This document shows positions 46,883-56,020 of a stretch of 64,000 nucleotides of DNA, in pieces. The translations under genes were made by a program, and so were the position numbers. The stretch is from Cardiobacterium hominis (GTDB taxonomy: Bacteria > Pseudomonadota > Gammaproteobacteria > Cardiobacteriales > Cardiobacteriaceae): positions 1,542,501 to 1,606,500 of the forward strand of contig NZ_LR134365.1 of NCBI RefSeq assembly GCF_900637305.1. The letters are read 5' to 3'. Each line of letters begins with the position of its first letter. The stretch's first letter is position 1. Below the pieces are notes generated by a model, which ran no database searches, had not been told where the DNA came from, and saw only the letters and a program-made list of their open reading frames with translations.

Positions 46883-48136
46883 TTAGCGGCTGCGGCTGCG
46901 GTCGTTGCGGCTGTTGTTGCTGGCCGGGGTTTTGCCGTTGGCGGCGGCGGGGGTGACGATGGGCGCGGGCGGGATGTTTGCCGCCGGGGCTGTGCTTTCG
47001 CTTGCGAGCGGGGCGGGCAGGGCAGGGGCGTCGCCAAGGTTGATGATGGGGCGCGCGTCGTCGGCATCGACCAGTACTTTGTTGCTCTGCGCGTAGATGC
47101 CTGCCATGGTGTCAAGGTAGAGGCGTTCGCGCATGACGGCCGGGTTTTCGCGGTAGGCGGCGAGCAGATTGTTGAAGCGGCTGCTGTCGGCGGCGGCGCG
47201 GGCGAGGGTTTCGGCTTTGTAGGCTTGTGCGGCTTGTAGCAGGCGTTTGGCTTCGCCTCTAGCGACCGGGATGCGTTCGCGCGCGTAGGCTTCGGCTTCG
47301 AGGCCGAGGCGTTCTTCGTCTTCGCGGGCGCGTACGGCGTCTTCGAAGGCGTCCTGGACTTCTACCGGTGCGCGCGCGTCTTGGAGTTCGAAGGCGACGA
47401 TTTCGAAGCCGAGGTTGTATTGTTCGAGGGTTTTGTCGATGATTTGTTTGGCTTCTTGTGGCCACTCGCCGCGTTTTTCGATGAGGATGTCATCAACGGT
47501 GTTGCTGCCGACGACTTCACGGATGGCAGAGATGACGATGTCGCGCAGCACTTCTTCGGGCTGGTTCGCCTGGAAGAGGTAGTTTTTCGCGTCGCGGATG
47601 CGGTATTGCACGGCGGCGCCGATTTCGACGATGTTTTCGTCGCTGGTCAGCATTTGGCCGTTGCGCTGGTCGCTGGTGCTGACGCGGCCGCTTTGACTTT
47701 TGAATTCGCCGACTTTCATCGAGGAGATGGAGGTGACGTCCACTTTGTTGACTTGACCGAAGGGCACGGGGACGTGCCAGTTGAGGCCGGCTTTGGTGGT
47801 GCGGGAGTAGCGGCCGAGGAAGGTTTCGACGCCGTTTTCGCGTTCGCGCACGGTATAGACGCCGCTTGATAGCCAGGCGACGAAGAGGGCGGCCAGGATG
47901 AGCAGGATGATTTTGCCGGAGAGGCGGAAGACGGCAGGGCCACCGCCGTTGTCGCCGCCGCTGTTGCCGTTGTTACGGCGCGGGTTGCGGCGCAGCAGTT
48001 TGTTGAAGAGTTCGTCCAAGTCTGGCGGCTGGTCGTTTTTTTTGTTGCCGTCGTTGTCGTTGCCCCAAGGGTCTTGTGCCATGGCGACCGGCTGCGGTCG
48101 GCGCCGGCTCAGGTGGCCGAGCAGGAAGGTGAACAT
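46883..48136 (-). CDS. hflK: HflK, FtsH-protease regulator subunit
   Basis: Partner of HflC, 417 residues from the ATG at 48136, which has AAAGGAA about 10 bases upstream. A shorter start at MAQDPWGNDND (48082) is also possible and closer to E. coli HflK. Asn/Gly-rich cytosolic N-terminus, one membrane helix (IILLILAALFVAWLSSGVY), then the SPFH domain (VREVVGSNTVDDIL-type block: ISAIREVVGSNTVDDIL). Pro/Ala-rich C-terminal tail. In operon with hflX (19 bases) and hflC. Confidence 0.95.
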   Translation of the reverse strand: MFTFLLGHLSRRRPQPVAMAQDPWGNDNDGNKKNDQPPDLDELFNKLLRRNPRRNNGNSGGDNGGGPAVFRLSGKIILLILAALFVAWLSSGVYTVRERENGVETFLGRYSRTTKAGLNWHVPVPFGQVNKVDVTSISSMKVGEFKSQSGRVSTSDQRNGQMLTSDENIVEIGAAVQYRIRDAKNYLFQANQPEEVLRDIVISAIREVVGSNTVDDILIEKRGEWPQEAKQIIDKTLEQYNLGFEIVAFELQDARAPVEVQDAFEDAVRAREDEERLGLEAEAYARERIPVARGEAKRLLQAAQAYKAETLARAAADSSRFNNLLAAYRENPAVMRERLYLDTMAGIYAQSNKVLVDADDARPIINLGDAPALPAPLASESTAPAANIPPAPIVTPAAANGKTPASNNSRNDRSRSR

Positions 48137-48155
48137 GGGTTGCGGGTTCCTTTGT

Positions 48156-49448
48156 TTACGGTATGTCTGAATGGGTTTGGAGTTCAAGGCGGCGATTATA
48201 CTTTGATTGTATCTGGTGATAGTGCTTTTCGCGCAGGCGGATGTGTAGCCATTGGCTGCCGTCAGCGGCGCTACGTTCTTCCAGTACGGCGTGTTCGGCG
48301 TAGAGCGCGGCGCGCAGCGCGCCTTCGTGCGGCGCCAGGTGCAGCCAGCCGTTTTTTTCGTCGCTTTTGAAGTAGGCGACGATGGCGTCGGTGAGTAAAT
48401 CCACGCCCGCGCCGGTCAGCGCCGAGAGGAAGACGGCTTCCGCCTTGCCGTCCGCGCCCGGTTTGACGCGGGGTGCCTCGCCGCGCAGGTCGATTTTGTT
48501 ATAGACGCGCAGGGTGGGGACGTCGGCGGCGTCAATGCTTTTCAGGACGTCTTCGACGACTTCTTCGCGCTCCAGATGGTGCGGGTCGGCGACGTCGATG
48601 ACGTGCAGCAAGAGATCGGCGCGTGCGGTTTCTTCCAGCGTCGCGGAAAAAGCGGCGACGAGTTCGTGCGGCAGGTCGCTGACGAAGCCGACGGTGTCTG
48701 CCATGAGGATGGTCTGCGGTCCGCTGTGTTGCAGTTTGCGCCAGGTCGGGTCGAGGGTGGCAAAGAGCTGGTCTTGCGCGTACACGTCCGCTTCGGTCAG
48801 CGTGTTGAACAGGGTGGATTTGCCGGAGTTGGTGTAGCCGGCCAGCGCTACGGTCGGGATGTCGCGCCGCAACCGCGCCTTGCGGTTTTCCTCGCGCTGC
48901 TTTTGCACGCGCGCGAGGCGACGTTGCAGCTGTTTGATGCGCGCGGCGAGCAGGCGGCGGTCGGTTTCGAGCTGCGTTTCGCCAGGGCCACGCAGGCCGA
49001 TACCGCCTTTTTGTCGCTCCAGGTGCGTCCAGCCGCGTACCAGGCGTGTTGCCAGGTGGTTCAACTGCGCCAGTTCGACTTGCAGTTTGCCTTCGTGGCT
49101 GCGCGCCCGCTGCGCGAAGATGTCCAGCACCAGTCCGCTGCGGTCAAGCACGCGCGCGCTGCACAGTTTCTCCAGATTGCGCTCCTGTGAGGGCGAGAGC
49201 GGCGCGTTGAAGATGACGAGCTCAATGTCGTGCGCTTTTACCGCTTCGGCCAGCGCTTCTGCCTGACCGCGGCCAATGTAATAGCGCGGCTCGGCTTCGC
49301 CGCGGCTGTAGCGCTCCGCCCAGATGATTTGCGCACCGGCAGAGCGCGCCAGCTGGTGGAATTCTTCTTCGACCGCCGGATCGGGGGTACGGTTGATATC
49401 AACCTGCACCAGCGCGGCGCGTTCGCCGCTTTTCGGTCTCTCAAACAA
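48156..49448 (-). CDS. hflX: GTPase HflX
   Basis: Ribosome-associated GTPase that rescues stalled or hibernating ribosomes; 430 residues. An N-terminal HflX domain, a coiled helical stretch (RIKQLQRRLARVQKQREENRKARLRR, in part), and then the G domain: GYTNSGKSTL (G1), DTVGFVSDLPHELV (G3), NKIDL (G4). It lies downstream of hfq as in E. coli. Confidence 0.96.
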   Translation of the reverse strand: MFERPKSGERAALVQVDINRTPDPAVEEEFHQLARSAGAQIIWAERYSRGEAEPRYYIGRGQAEALAEAVKAHDIELVIFNAPLSPSQERNLEKLCSARVLDRSGLVLDIFAQRARSHEGKLQVELAQLNHLATRLVRGWTHLERQKGGIGLRGPGETQLETDRRLLAARIKQLQRRLARVQKQREENRKARLRRDIPTVALAGYTNSGKSTLFNTLTEADVYAQDQLFATLDPTWRKLQHSGPQTILMADTVGFVSDLPHELVAAFSATLEETARADLLLHVIDVADPHHLEREEVVEDVLKSIDAADVPTLRVYNKIDLRGEAPRVKPGADGKAEAVFLSALTGAGVDLLTDAIVAYFKSDEKNGWLHLAPHEGALRAALYAEHAVLEERSAADGSQWLHIRLREKHYHQIQSKYNRRLELQTHSDIP

Positions 49449-49496
49449 AACGCGCCTCCCTTGCGGAAAGCGCGGCGAAAACAGGCTGTCGTCGCA

Positions 49497-49799
49497 TCAA
49501 TAGAGCGGGTCGGTGCTCGGACGGGCGGCGGTTTCCGCAGCAGGGGCGGCAGGCTGCTCGCCTTCCACGCCTTCTTCGTCTTCACCGGGCAGGCGGACGT
49601 TGCGCGCCGGCACGATGGTCGAAATCGCGTGCTTGTACACCATCTGCGAGATGTTGTTGCGCAGGAGTAGCACGAAAGCGTCAAACGATTCGATTTGTCC
49701 CTGAAGTTTGATGCCATTGACCAGATACACGGATACCGGGATGCGTTCTTTGCGCAGGGCATTGAGGTAAGGATCTTGCAGGGATTGGGATTTACTCAT
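49497..49799 (-). CDS. hfq: RNA chaperone Hfq
   Basis: Sm-fold ring that pairs small RNAs with mRNAs; 100 residues. [34 protein letters not shown] (in part), SFDAFVLLL and [12 protein letters not shown] are highly conserved. The tail ([16 protein letters not shown]...) is acidic and Ala/Pro-rich. In E. coli miaA precedes hfq; here the helicase of the island at 49917 does. Confidence 0.97.
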   Translation of the reverse strand: MSKSQSLQDPYLNALRKERIPVSVYLVNGIKLQGQIESFDAFVLLLRNNISQMVYKHAISTIVPARNVRLPGEDEEGVEGEQPAAPAAETAARPSTDPLY

Positions 49800-49916
49800 T
49801 GTTGTTGTACTCCGAAAGGTTTGGGGAAGCGCCGTCTCTTGGTCGGAGATGACGCGCGCGCAATGTATCACAAATCACCGCCTGCGGGCGGATTTTGTCG
49901 CGGCGTGGTGCGGGTT

Positions 49917-52730
49917 TCAGACGATTTGCCAGTGCAACACCAGCAGGTTTTCGCTCGTGGTTTGCTGGGTGATGCGTGCGCGCAGTTCGCCGATGAGATG
50001 CTCGCGTTTGGCCTCGATTTCGTCCTCGCGTTCTTCTATATGGCTGCGCAATTTGCGGATGCGTTGCCGCTGCCGTTTCAGGGTTTCCTCCGCCGCGAGC
50101 TGTTCGGCGCGGTCGGTGAGTGTCTCACTGCGGCGTTCTTCCTGTTTGAAGGCGCGTTTGGCTTCTTCCAGCTCCCGCTCCAGGCCGCGTATCTGGTCTT
50201 CTGCCCATTGCGCAAGACGCTGGCGTGCTTCCACCATTTCCGCGTCGCTCATGCCTTTTTGTCGCAACGTTTCTTGTTTGATATTGGCGGCAGCGCGTTC
50301 TTCCAGCAAAGCGGGCATGGCAGGGGCGTCGCCTGCATCCTCTCCGGCAAGGGCCAGCAAATGGCGGCAGAAATCGGCATCAAGTGCTTCGCCTGCGTCA
50401 TTAAATGCGGTGAACACCAGCGCTTCTGTCGTTGCCGCCCGGCTGTTGGCGATGAGTTTGTCGAGGCGTAACCAGCCGCGTTGTCCCTGATGACGGGCGA
50501 TGTCGCTGATTTTGCCGTCGCGTTCGTCATAGCGGAAGACGATACGGGCAGGCGGCATGGCAAGCGCCAGCGCCTGCTCCAGGCACCACTCACCGAGCAG
50601 TGTGTTCGGGCGCAGCAGAAAATCCTGCGCGTCTGCGTTGGCAATCAAGCGGTAATAGCCCGTTGGCGTGGCTGGCAGCGGCGATTGATGCAGATAGAAA
50701 CGGCGGTTTTTTTCATCAATACGGTCGGCATAGGGGTGCAGGACAAACTGCGACAAGCGCCAAAACCAGCGGTTTGCCTTGTCCAGGCGTTGGTCAATTT
50801 CTGCGCGGCTCAAATTCAGCCGCTCAATCACGTCCTGGTCGAGCGCGTCGTGCATTGTCGCTTCAGTCTGCGCCAATCGCGCGCTAATTGCTTCCTCCAA
50901 ATCTGCCTGCAACTGGTCAAAGGCGCGGTCAATTTCCTGAGGTGTGCGGCAGTTGTCGAAAATCTGCGCGACGCGCTTTTCGAAATCGAGATCGGCATTT
51001 TCCACCCGTCCCAGAATGTCATTGGATGCGCCAAACAGCCCGCTAAACAGCTGAAATTTCTCGGTGAGCAATTCGAGAATGCGCTTGTCCGCCTCGTTGC
51101 GGCGGTTGAGGAAATTAATCACCACCACGTCAGACTCTTGCCCGTAGCGGTGGCAACGGCCAATGCGCTGCTCCACCCGTTGCGGATTCCACGGCAGGTC
51201 ATAGTTAATCAGCAGCGAGCAGAATTGCAGGTTCACACCTTCCGCTGCCGCCTCGGTGGCAATCATAATCTGCGCATCGTGGCGGAAGCGGTCAATGAGC
51301 GCGGCACGCTTGTCGGCGGAAACCGCGCCGGTGATGCGGTTGCGGTTTGCCGGGTTGACCTGCCATGCCTCATAAATGGCGCGTGCGGCGGCGTCATTAT
51401 TTGTGCCGTTAAACAGCACCACCTGCCCTTTGTAGCCGTTTTCCTGCAAGAACGCGGCGAGATGCTGCTGCGTGCGCGTTGATTCCGTAAAAATAATCGC
51501 CTTCTGCTTGGCTTCCAGCTCAGCCATCCGCGCAAAGCCGGTTTGCAGCGCCTCCAAGAGCGCCTGCGCTTTGCTGTCCGCGCCGCTGCACAGCCGCTGC
51601 GCCTGCGCGATAAAGCCCTCCAACAGGGTGATTTCCTCCGCCAGCCGCTTCGCATCGGGCGACTCCGGCGGCTCCTCCGCTTCTTCCCATTCCTCCGCGC
51701 TGTCATACACATCCTCGTCGGGAAAGAGTGCCAGCAGCGCATCTTCCTGCGCTCCCTGTTGCAGTGCGCGCAAGCGGCTGCGCATCACCTCCAGCGTGCC
51801 AAGTACCGCAAACGGGCTGGAGGCGAGCAGCTTGCGCAGAATCATCCCGGTAAGATGACGCTGACGGCGCGGCAGGGCATAAGCATTCTCGCGTTGCAAA
51901 AACGTCGAGACATTCTGATACAGCGCGTGCTCATCATCGCGCGGTGTGAATTGCTGCGTCAGCGCATGGCGCTGGGTAAAAGACACATACTCGCGGATAT
52001 CGCGGCGTAACGTGCGCTGCACAAAACCACGCAAACGCAGACGCAACGCATCGCTATTTTTCTGCGTAATAAAATCGTGGCGGAATTGCTTGGCATCACC
52101 GAACAAATACGGATCAAGAAACAGCGACAAACCATACAATTCCATCAGCGAATTTTGCAAAGGTGTAGCCGTCAAAAGCAGTTTCTTCTTACCAGCAAAG
52201 GCAATGCGCAAAGCCTGGCCAATCTTATTACTATCCTTATAGGCATTGCGCAATTTATGCGCCTCATCCAGCACGACACAATCCCAATCCGCCGCCTGTA
52301 ATAGTGCGGCATACTTGCGTGCAAACTCATAAGACATAATCAACACGCCATCGGCAAAAGGCGGCAAACTGCCCTCGGCAATCACACCGGGCAGGGCGAA
52401 TTTCTCGTATAACTCCTCCTGCCATTGCTTGCGCAGCGATGCCGGACAAACCACCAACAAACGCCGCCGGCGCTCCGCCCATAACTGACAAAGCGTCAAA
52501 CCCGCCTCAATCGTTTTGCCAAGACCGACCTCATCGGCGAGCATCACCCCTTCATGCAGCGGATGCTTGAGCGCAAATAACGCCGCATCAATCTGGTGCG
52601 GATGCAAATCTACCTGCGCATTCATAAGCGCGCCAGTCAAATCACCGGCATCATGATTATTGGAAAAACAGACAATTTCATGGGCAAAATACTTGGCCTG
52701 ATGCGCGGTGGTTTTCATGCCCGTATTCAT
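49917..52730 (-). CDS. SNF2-family helicase of a methyltransferase/helicase island
   Basis: 937-residue SNF2/RapA-type ATPase. Walker A VMLADEVGLGKTIEAG (about 62-76), DEAH box CVVLDEAHKLRN (about 151-162), and motif VI QRIGRCHRYGQESD near 522. The last 150 residues are a charged coiled coil (RLAQWAEDQIRGLERELEEA... onward). SNF2 proteins of this sort translocate on DNA in several anti-phage systems. It is the third gene: its start overlaps the Res-like stop by 4 bases. GC and codon use are near the chromosome's. Confidence 0.9.
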   Translation of the reverse strand: MNTGMKTTAHQAKYFAHEIVCFSNNHDAGDLTGALMNAQVDLHPHQIDAALFALKHPLHEGVMLADEVGLGKTIEAGLTLCQLWAERRRRLLVVCPASLRKQWQEELYEKFALPGVIAEGSLPPFADGVLIMSYEFARKYAALLQAADWDCVVLDEAHKLRNAYKDSNKIGQALRIAFAGKKKLLLTATPLQNSLMELYGLSLFLDPYLFGDAKQFRHDFITQKNSDALRLRLRGFVQRTLRRDIREYVSFTQRHALTQQFTPRDDEHALYQNVSTFLQRENAYALPRRQRHLTGMILRKLLASSPFAVLGTLEVMRSRLRALQQGAQEDALLALFPDEDVYDSAEEWEEAEEPPESPDAKRLAEEITLLEGFIAQAQRLCSGADSKAQALLEALQTGFARMAELEAKQKAIIFTESTRTQQHLAAFLQENGYKGQVVLFNGTNNDAAARAIYEAWQVNPANRNRITGAVSADKRAALIDRFRHDAQIMIATEAAAEGVNLQFCSLLINYDLPWNPQRVEQRIGRCHRYGQESDVVVINFLNRRNEADKRILELLTEKFQLFSGLFGASNDILGRVENADLDFEKRVAQIFDNCRTPQEIDRAFDQLQADLEEAISARLAQTEATMHDALDQDVIERLNLSRAEIDQRLDKANRWFWRLSQFVLHPYADRIDEKNRRFYLHQSPLPATPTGYYRLIANADAQDFLLRPNTLLGEWCLEQALALAMPPARIVFRYDERDGKISDIARHQGQRGWLRLDKLIANSRAATTEALVFTAFNDAGEALDADFCRHLLALAGEDAGDAPAMPALLEERAAANIKQETLRQKGMSDAEMVEARQRLAQWAEDQIRGLERELEEAKRAFKQEERRSETLTDRAEQLAAEETLKRQRQRIRKLRSHIEEREDEIEAKREHLIGELRARITQQTTSENLLVLHWQIV

Positions 52731-55700
52731 ACAATTCCTCCTTCTGCCAAAATCATGGCAAACATCTCCGGCAAATAATCATCATCCATAAAAAGAATAT
52801 GGCGCGCGCGGAAATCCTCGTCCGTCCAGTCCGCGACATTAAGCAAATCCCGCCGTGCGGTGACAGAGAGAATAAAACTGTTCAGAAAAATATCCAGCTT
52901 TAACTCCTGCTGCAAACGCTTGACCTCATCGGCAAGGCCAAATTTCGGGTCGCTTAAATCTATCTGACGGATACCTTTCGGGTCAATCAGCGACAACCAT
53001 TGCTGTCCGCTATCCCTGTCCACCAGCCACAAAAGAAAATCCGGATAAAAATTCCCGGCGAGTGCAAAACCCAGTCCTTTGCTCTTGTTTGCCGCATTGC
53101 GTAACAAATACAAATCGCGTCCGCCAGTCCAGCGCATTAATTCGCCGCTGTCATGCGCCGCTTGCAAATCGCGGACAAAGCGAATTTCACTGTGCACATT
53201 CATATTGAGCGGCTGCATTTTCAGCGGCAGATTGTCCTTGTCTTCCAGCACCATAATCGGGTAATACAAATGCGCCGGGAAACAAATGGCGCTGATTTGT
53301 GGCGCGCGCCAATTGAGCACTTCCCTGATGCGGTTCGATTCCACTAAAGCCTTTAATTCCAGCAGCTTTTTCTCATAATCACGCCCAACATCGTTCGGTT
53401 CAATCGTAAACTGATAGCCATTTTGCATTGAGCCATTGTCGCTATCAACCAGCACCGTTTCATAAAACTTCCCCTCATATGCCGCTTTCAATCGCGCATA
53501 AAAGACTTCGGTATAAAGACACAACAATTCCAGCAACAAATCCTGTTGCTTCAACACATCGGCAAACGAAAGCACGCTGAGCGCATTTGCCGGAATAAAC
53601 AAGGTGTACCAGTCATTGCCCTCGGCAAACGCGCGCAGGCGGGCTTTGTCGAGACGCAAATTGCACCAGGTGCGGCGTTGCTTGAAGTCAAGCAATTGCA
53701 AATACAGCGCATCCCAATCAAACAACGGGAAAAGGCGGCTATCTAGCGTATGAATCTCGCGCTGATTAACGTGCAGGGCAGTTTTGGCCGCCGTACTCAA
53801 GGCTTCCACGCGCGGATAGCGATCCAGCGTGGCATGAATCTTTTTAATCTTGTCGCGCCATTCTTCCGGCACCTCATACAAATCGATTTTTTTCTGCCGC
53901 TTGAAGCCCATATTCTGATTGTCTTTATAGCCATCTTTCAGCCGCAGTGTTTTTAATTTCACCGCAGGCAAATTGGGCTGTACCTTGAAATCCACCATCA
54001 GCATTTCATCCGGCGGGGTAATGCCTTCCTCGCGCAAATACGCCTTGAACTGCTCCATATACCCGGCGCGGATACCGAAAATATTGAGCGTTTCCAGCTT
54101 GTCGAGATGCAATCCTTTTGGACGCTCTGCCGCCAGACTGCGTTTCAAAGAAAAACCGCGTCCTTTCAGACGTACGCCGCGCCCGAAAAGCTGAATAATC
54201 TGGCTGCCTTCGCTCTTGCCCATATTGAGCAAACCCATGGTAGAAACGCGCCAGCTGGACCAGCCTTCCGAGAATTTGCGCGAACCAATCAGCACATGAA
54301 TCGGGCTGTCTTTCTGGTTAATCTTGGCAAAAAGACCGGGCGAAAAATCATCGCTACGGCAGACAAAATCGTCGCGGCTTTCCGCCGTTTTGAAAAAACT
54401 GCTGGCATCGCCAATATTGATGACGGCAAACGGCGTGCCATTCTCGCCCACAGAAAGCGCCAATTCGCCTTCGGCCTTTTTCAGCAGCGACAAATGCAAA
54501 CGGCCGCCCGCAGGCGCATGAAAAAGACGCTGCAAAATATCGGCGTACAAATCCGCTTCCTTGCCGAGAAACGCCATCAGCGGCGCAAAGCGCTGGCTGA
54601 AGATATTGTTGCCGTGCCTATCGACAATCTGCGCCTTGTCCTCCAGCAAGGCGTGCAACCAGCGCTGCACTTGCTCCGCCTGATTGAGGAAAAAGGCGAG
54701 AAAGCGCACCACCTGCAACACATCGCTGTCATCATCGACAGCCTTGCTGCCCACAACCTTGTTGCCGACGAATACCCATAGCGGCCGCTCCAGATTCCAT
54801 TCATCGAGTCGCGCGCCGCCCGTATCAAACAAATGCAACTGCTGATAAAACGACAACAGGCAGGCCGTCAAATACAAATCGCCGTGCAAGGTATAGCCCG
54901 CGTCATCCATATTGAGAATCAGGCTTTCCTTGCCATAGCCGTCGGCATAAAAATACTTGTAGGAATAATCAAACAGCACCGCCTTGGCATAGGTTTCAAA
55001 CATCGCCGTTTGCTTGGCCGCGCGTTTTTCCGCCGGATTAAGGGCGACGATGGCGCGCTGTTCCGCATCCAATTTTTTCGTATTTTTAGTGCGAAAGTAA
55101 GTATGAGCCTTTTTTTTGATTAATTCCTCTTCCTCTTCCTTAATCGTCTTTTCGTTTGCTACCGCTTGGCCAAACGTTGCCGAATACTCAAAAGCAAAAC
55201 CATCGCCAATTAGTGCAGCGCGCCGTTTCATCCAGGCATCGCCAGAGGTGCCGCGATGCCCCTCATCGACCAGTACCAAATTGCGCCCGGCAAAAGCGGC
55301 AACGGCGACGGTTTTGTCGCCATCGCGTTCCGCCAGTTTGTTGATGTCGATGATTTCAATATCGTCAAAAAGGTCAGAAGTGGTATTGCTCTTGTCAAAG
55401 AACTTGGCGCGCATACCGGAATCGACGAATTCCTGCAAATGCTGCCTGCTCAGGCCTTCGTTAGGTGTCAGTAAAATGATCTTGTCCAGCTTTTCCGGGC
55501 AATAATGGCGGAATTGCAGAATATTGACGTGCATCAGTAGCGTCTTGCCGCTGCCGGTGGCATTCCAAAAAGCAAGCTTGTTCAAATCTTCGCTGTCATA
55601 GGGCGAGAGATTGCGCGCCTCTATTTCCTGTGAATACTGCGCTAGCGTTTGATTAAGCGCATCGCGTAATGCTTCGCGGCGATTGAAATACCAGTCCAGA

Positions 55701-56020
55701 TAGATTTCGGTAAAGAGCAGCGACAAATACTGAAAATATTTGAGCTGCAATTCATGCCCTTCCGCATGATTACGCTTGGCGGTAATTTGCTGCCAATGCT
55801 GGACGATATTGAAGTCATAACGGCGCAGCGTTTGTTCGTCTATTGCATCGCTATGAAAGAGGCTGTTGTTGAGCTGCTCAAAGAAGCGGGTTTGCCCGCT
55901 CTCATCCAGCCCGCTGAAGCGGTCATCACCAAGGCGGGTTTTGAAATCTTGCAAATTACGCTGGTTAAAGAGAGAAAGCAGCCAGCGGTTAATAATGAGG
56001 TGGTCGTGAAAAGTCGCCAT
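52727..56020 (-). CDS. Res-like helicase-nuclease (type III restriction-type)
   Basis: 1097-residue DEAD-type helicase resembling type III restriction subunits. Walker A FWNATGSGKT at 151-160, DEGH box LVDEGHRGTSGD near 251, and a motif VI block FGRGVRLKGRG. Near residues 995-1015, YPDFLLWLVD...LSLIDPKG fits a PD-(D/E)XK nuclease, so it probably cuts DNA. It starts within the methyltransferase stop (TAATG overlap), and translation is probably coupled to it. Confidence 0.88.
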   Translation of the reverse strand: MATFHDHLIINRWLLSLFNQRNLQDFKTRLGDDRFSGLDESGQTRFFEQLNNSLFHSDAIDEQTLRRYDFNIVQHWQQITAKRNHAEGHELQLKYFQYLSLLFTEIYLDWYFNRREALRDALNQTLAQYSQEIEARNLSPYDSEDLNKLAFWNATGSGKTLLMHVNILQFRHYCPEKLDKIILLTPNEGLSRQHLQEFVDSGMRAKFFDKSNTTSDLFDDIEIIDINKLAERDGDKTVAVAAFAGRNLVLVDEGHRGTSGDAWMKRRAALIGDGFAFEYSATFGQAVANEKTIKEEEEELIKKKAHTYFRTKNTKKLDAEQRAIVALNPAEKRAAKQTAMFETYAKAVLFDYSYKYFYADGYGKESLILNMDDAGYTLHGDLYLTACLLSFYQQLHLFDTGGARLDEWNLERPLWVFVGNKVVGSKAVDDDSDVLQVVRFLAFFLNQAEQVQRWLHALLEDKAQIVDRHGNNIFSQRFAPLMAFLGKEADLYADILQRLFHAPAGGRLHLSLLKKAEGELALSVGENGTPFAVINIGDASSFFKTAESRDDFVCRSDDFSPGLFAKINQKDSPIHVLIGSRKFSEGWSSWRVSTMGLLNMGKSEGSQIIQLFGRGVRLKGRGFSLKRSLAAERPKGLHLDKLETLNIFGIRAGYMEQFKAYLREEGITPPDEMLMVDFKVQPNLPAVKLKTLRLKDGYKDNQNMGFKRQKKIDLYEVPEEWRDKIKKIHATLDRYPRVEALSTAAKTALHVNQREIHTLDSRLFPLFDWDALYLQLLDFKQRRTWCNLRLDKARLRAFAEGNDWYTLFIPANALSVLSFADVLKQQDLLLELLCLYTEVFYARLKAAYEGKFYETVLVDSDNGSMQNGYQFTIEPNDVGRDYEKKLLELKALVESNRIREVLNWRAPQISAICFPAHLYYPIMVLEDKDNLPLKMQPLNMNVHSEIRFVRDLQAAHDSGELMRWTGGRDLYLLRNAANKSKGLGFALAGNFYPDFLLWLVDRDSGQQWLSLIDPKGIRQIDLSDPKFGLADEVKRLQQELKLDIFLNSFILSVTARRDLLNVADWTDEDFRARHILFMDDDYLPEMFAMILAEGGIV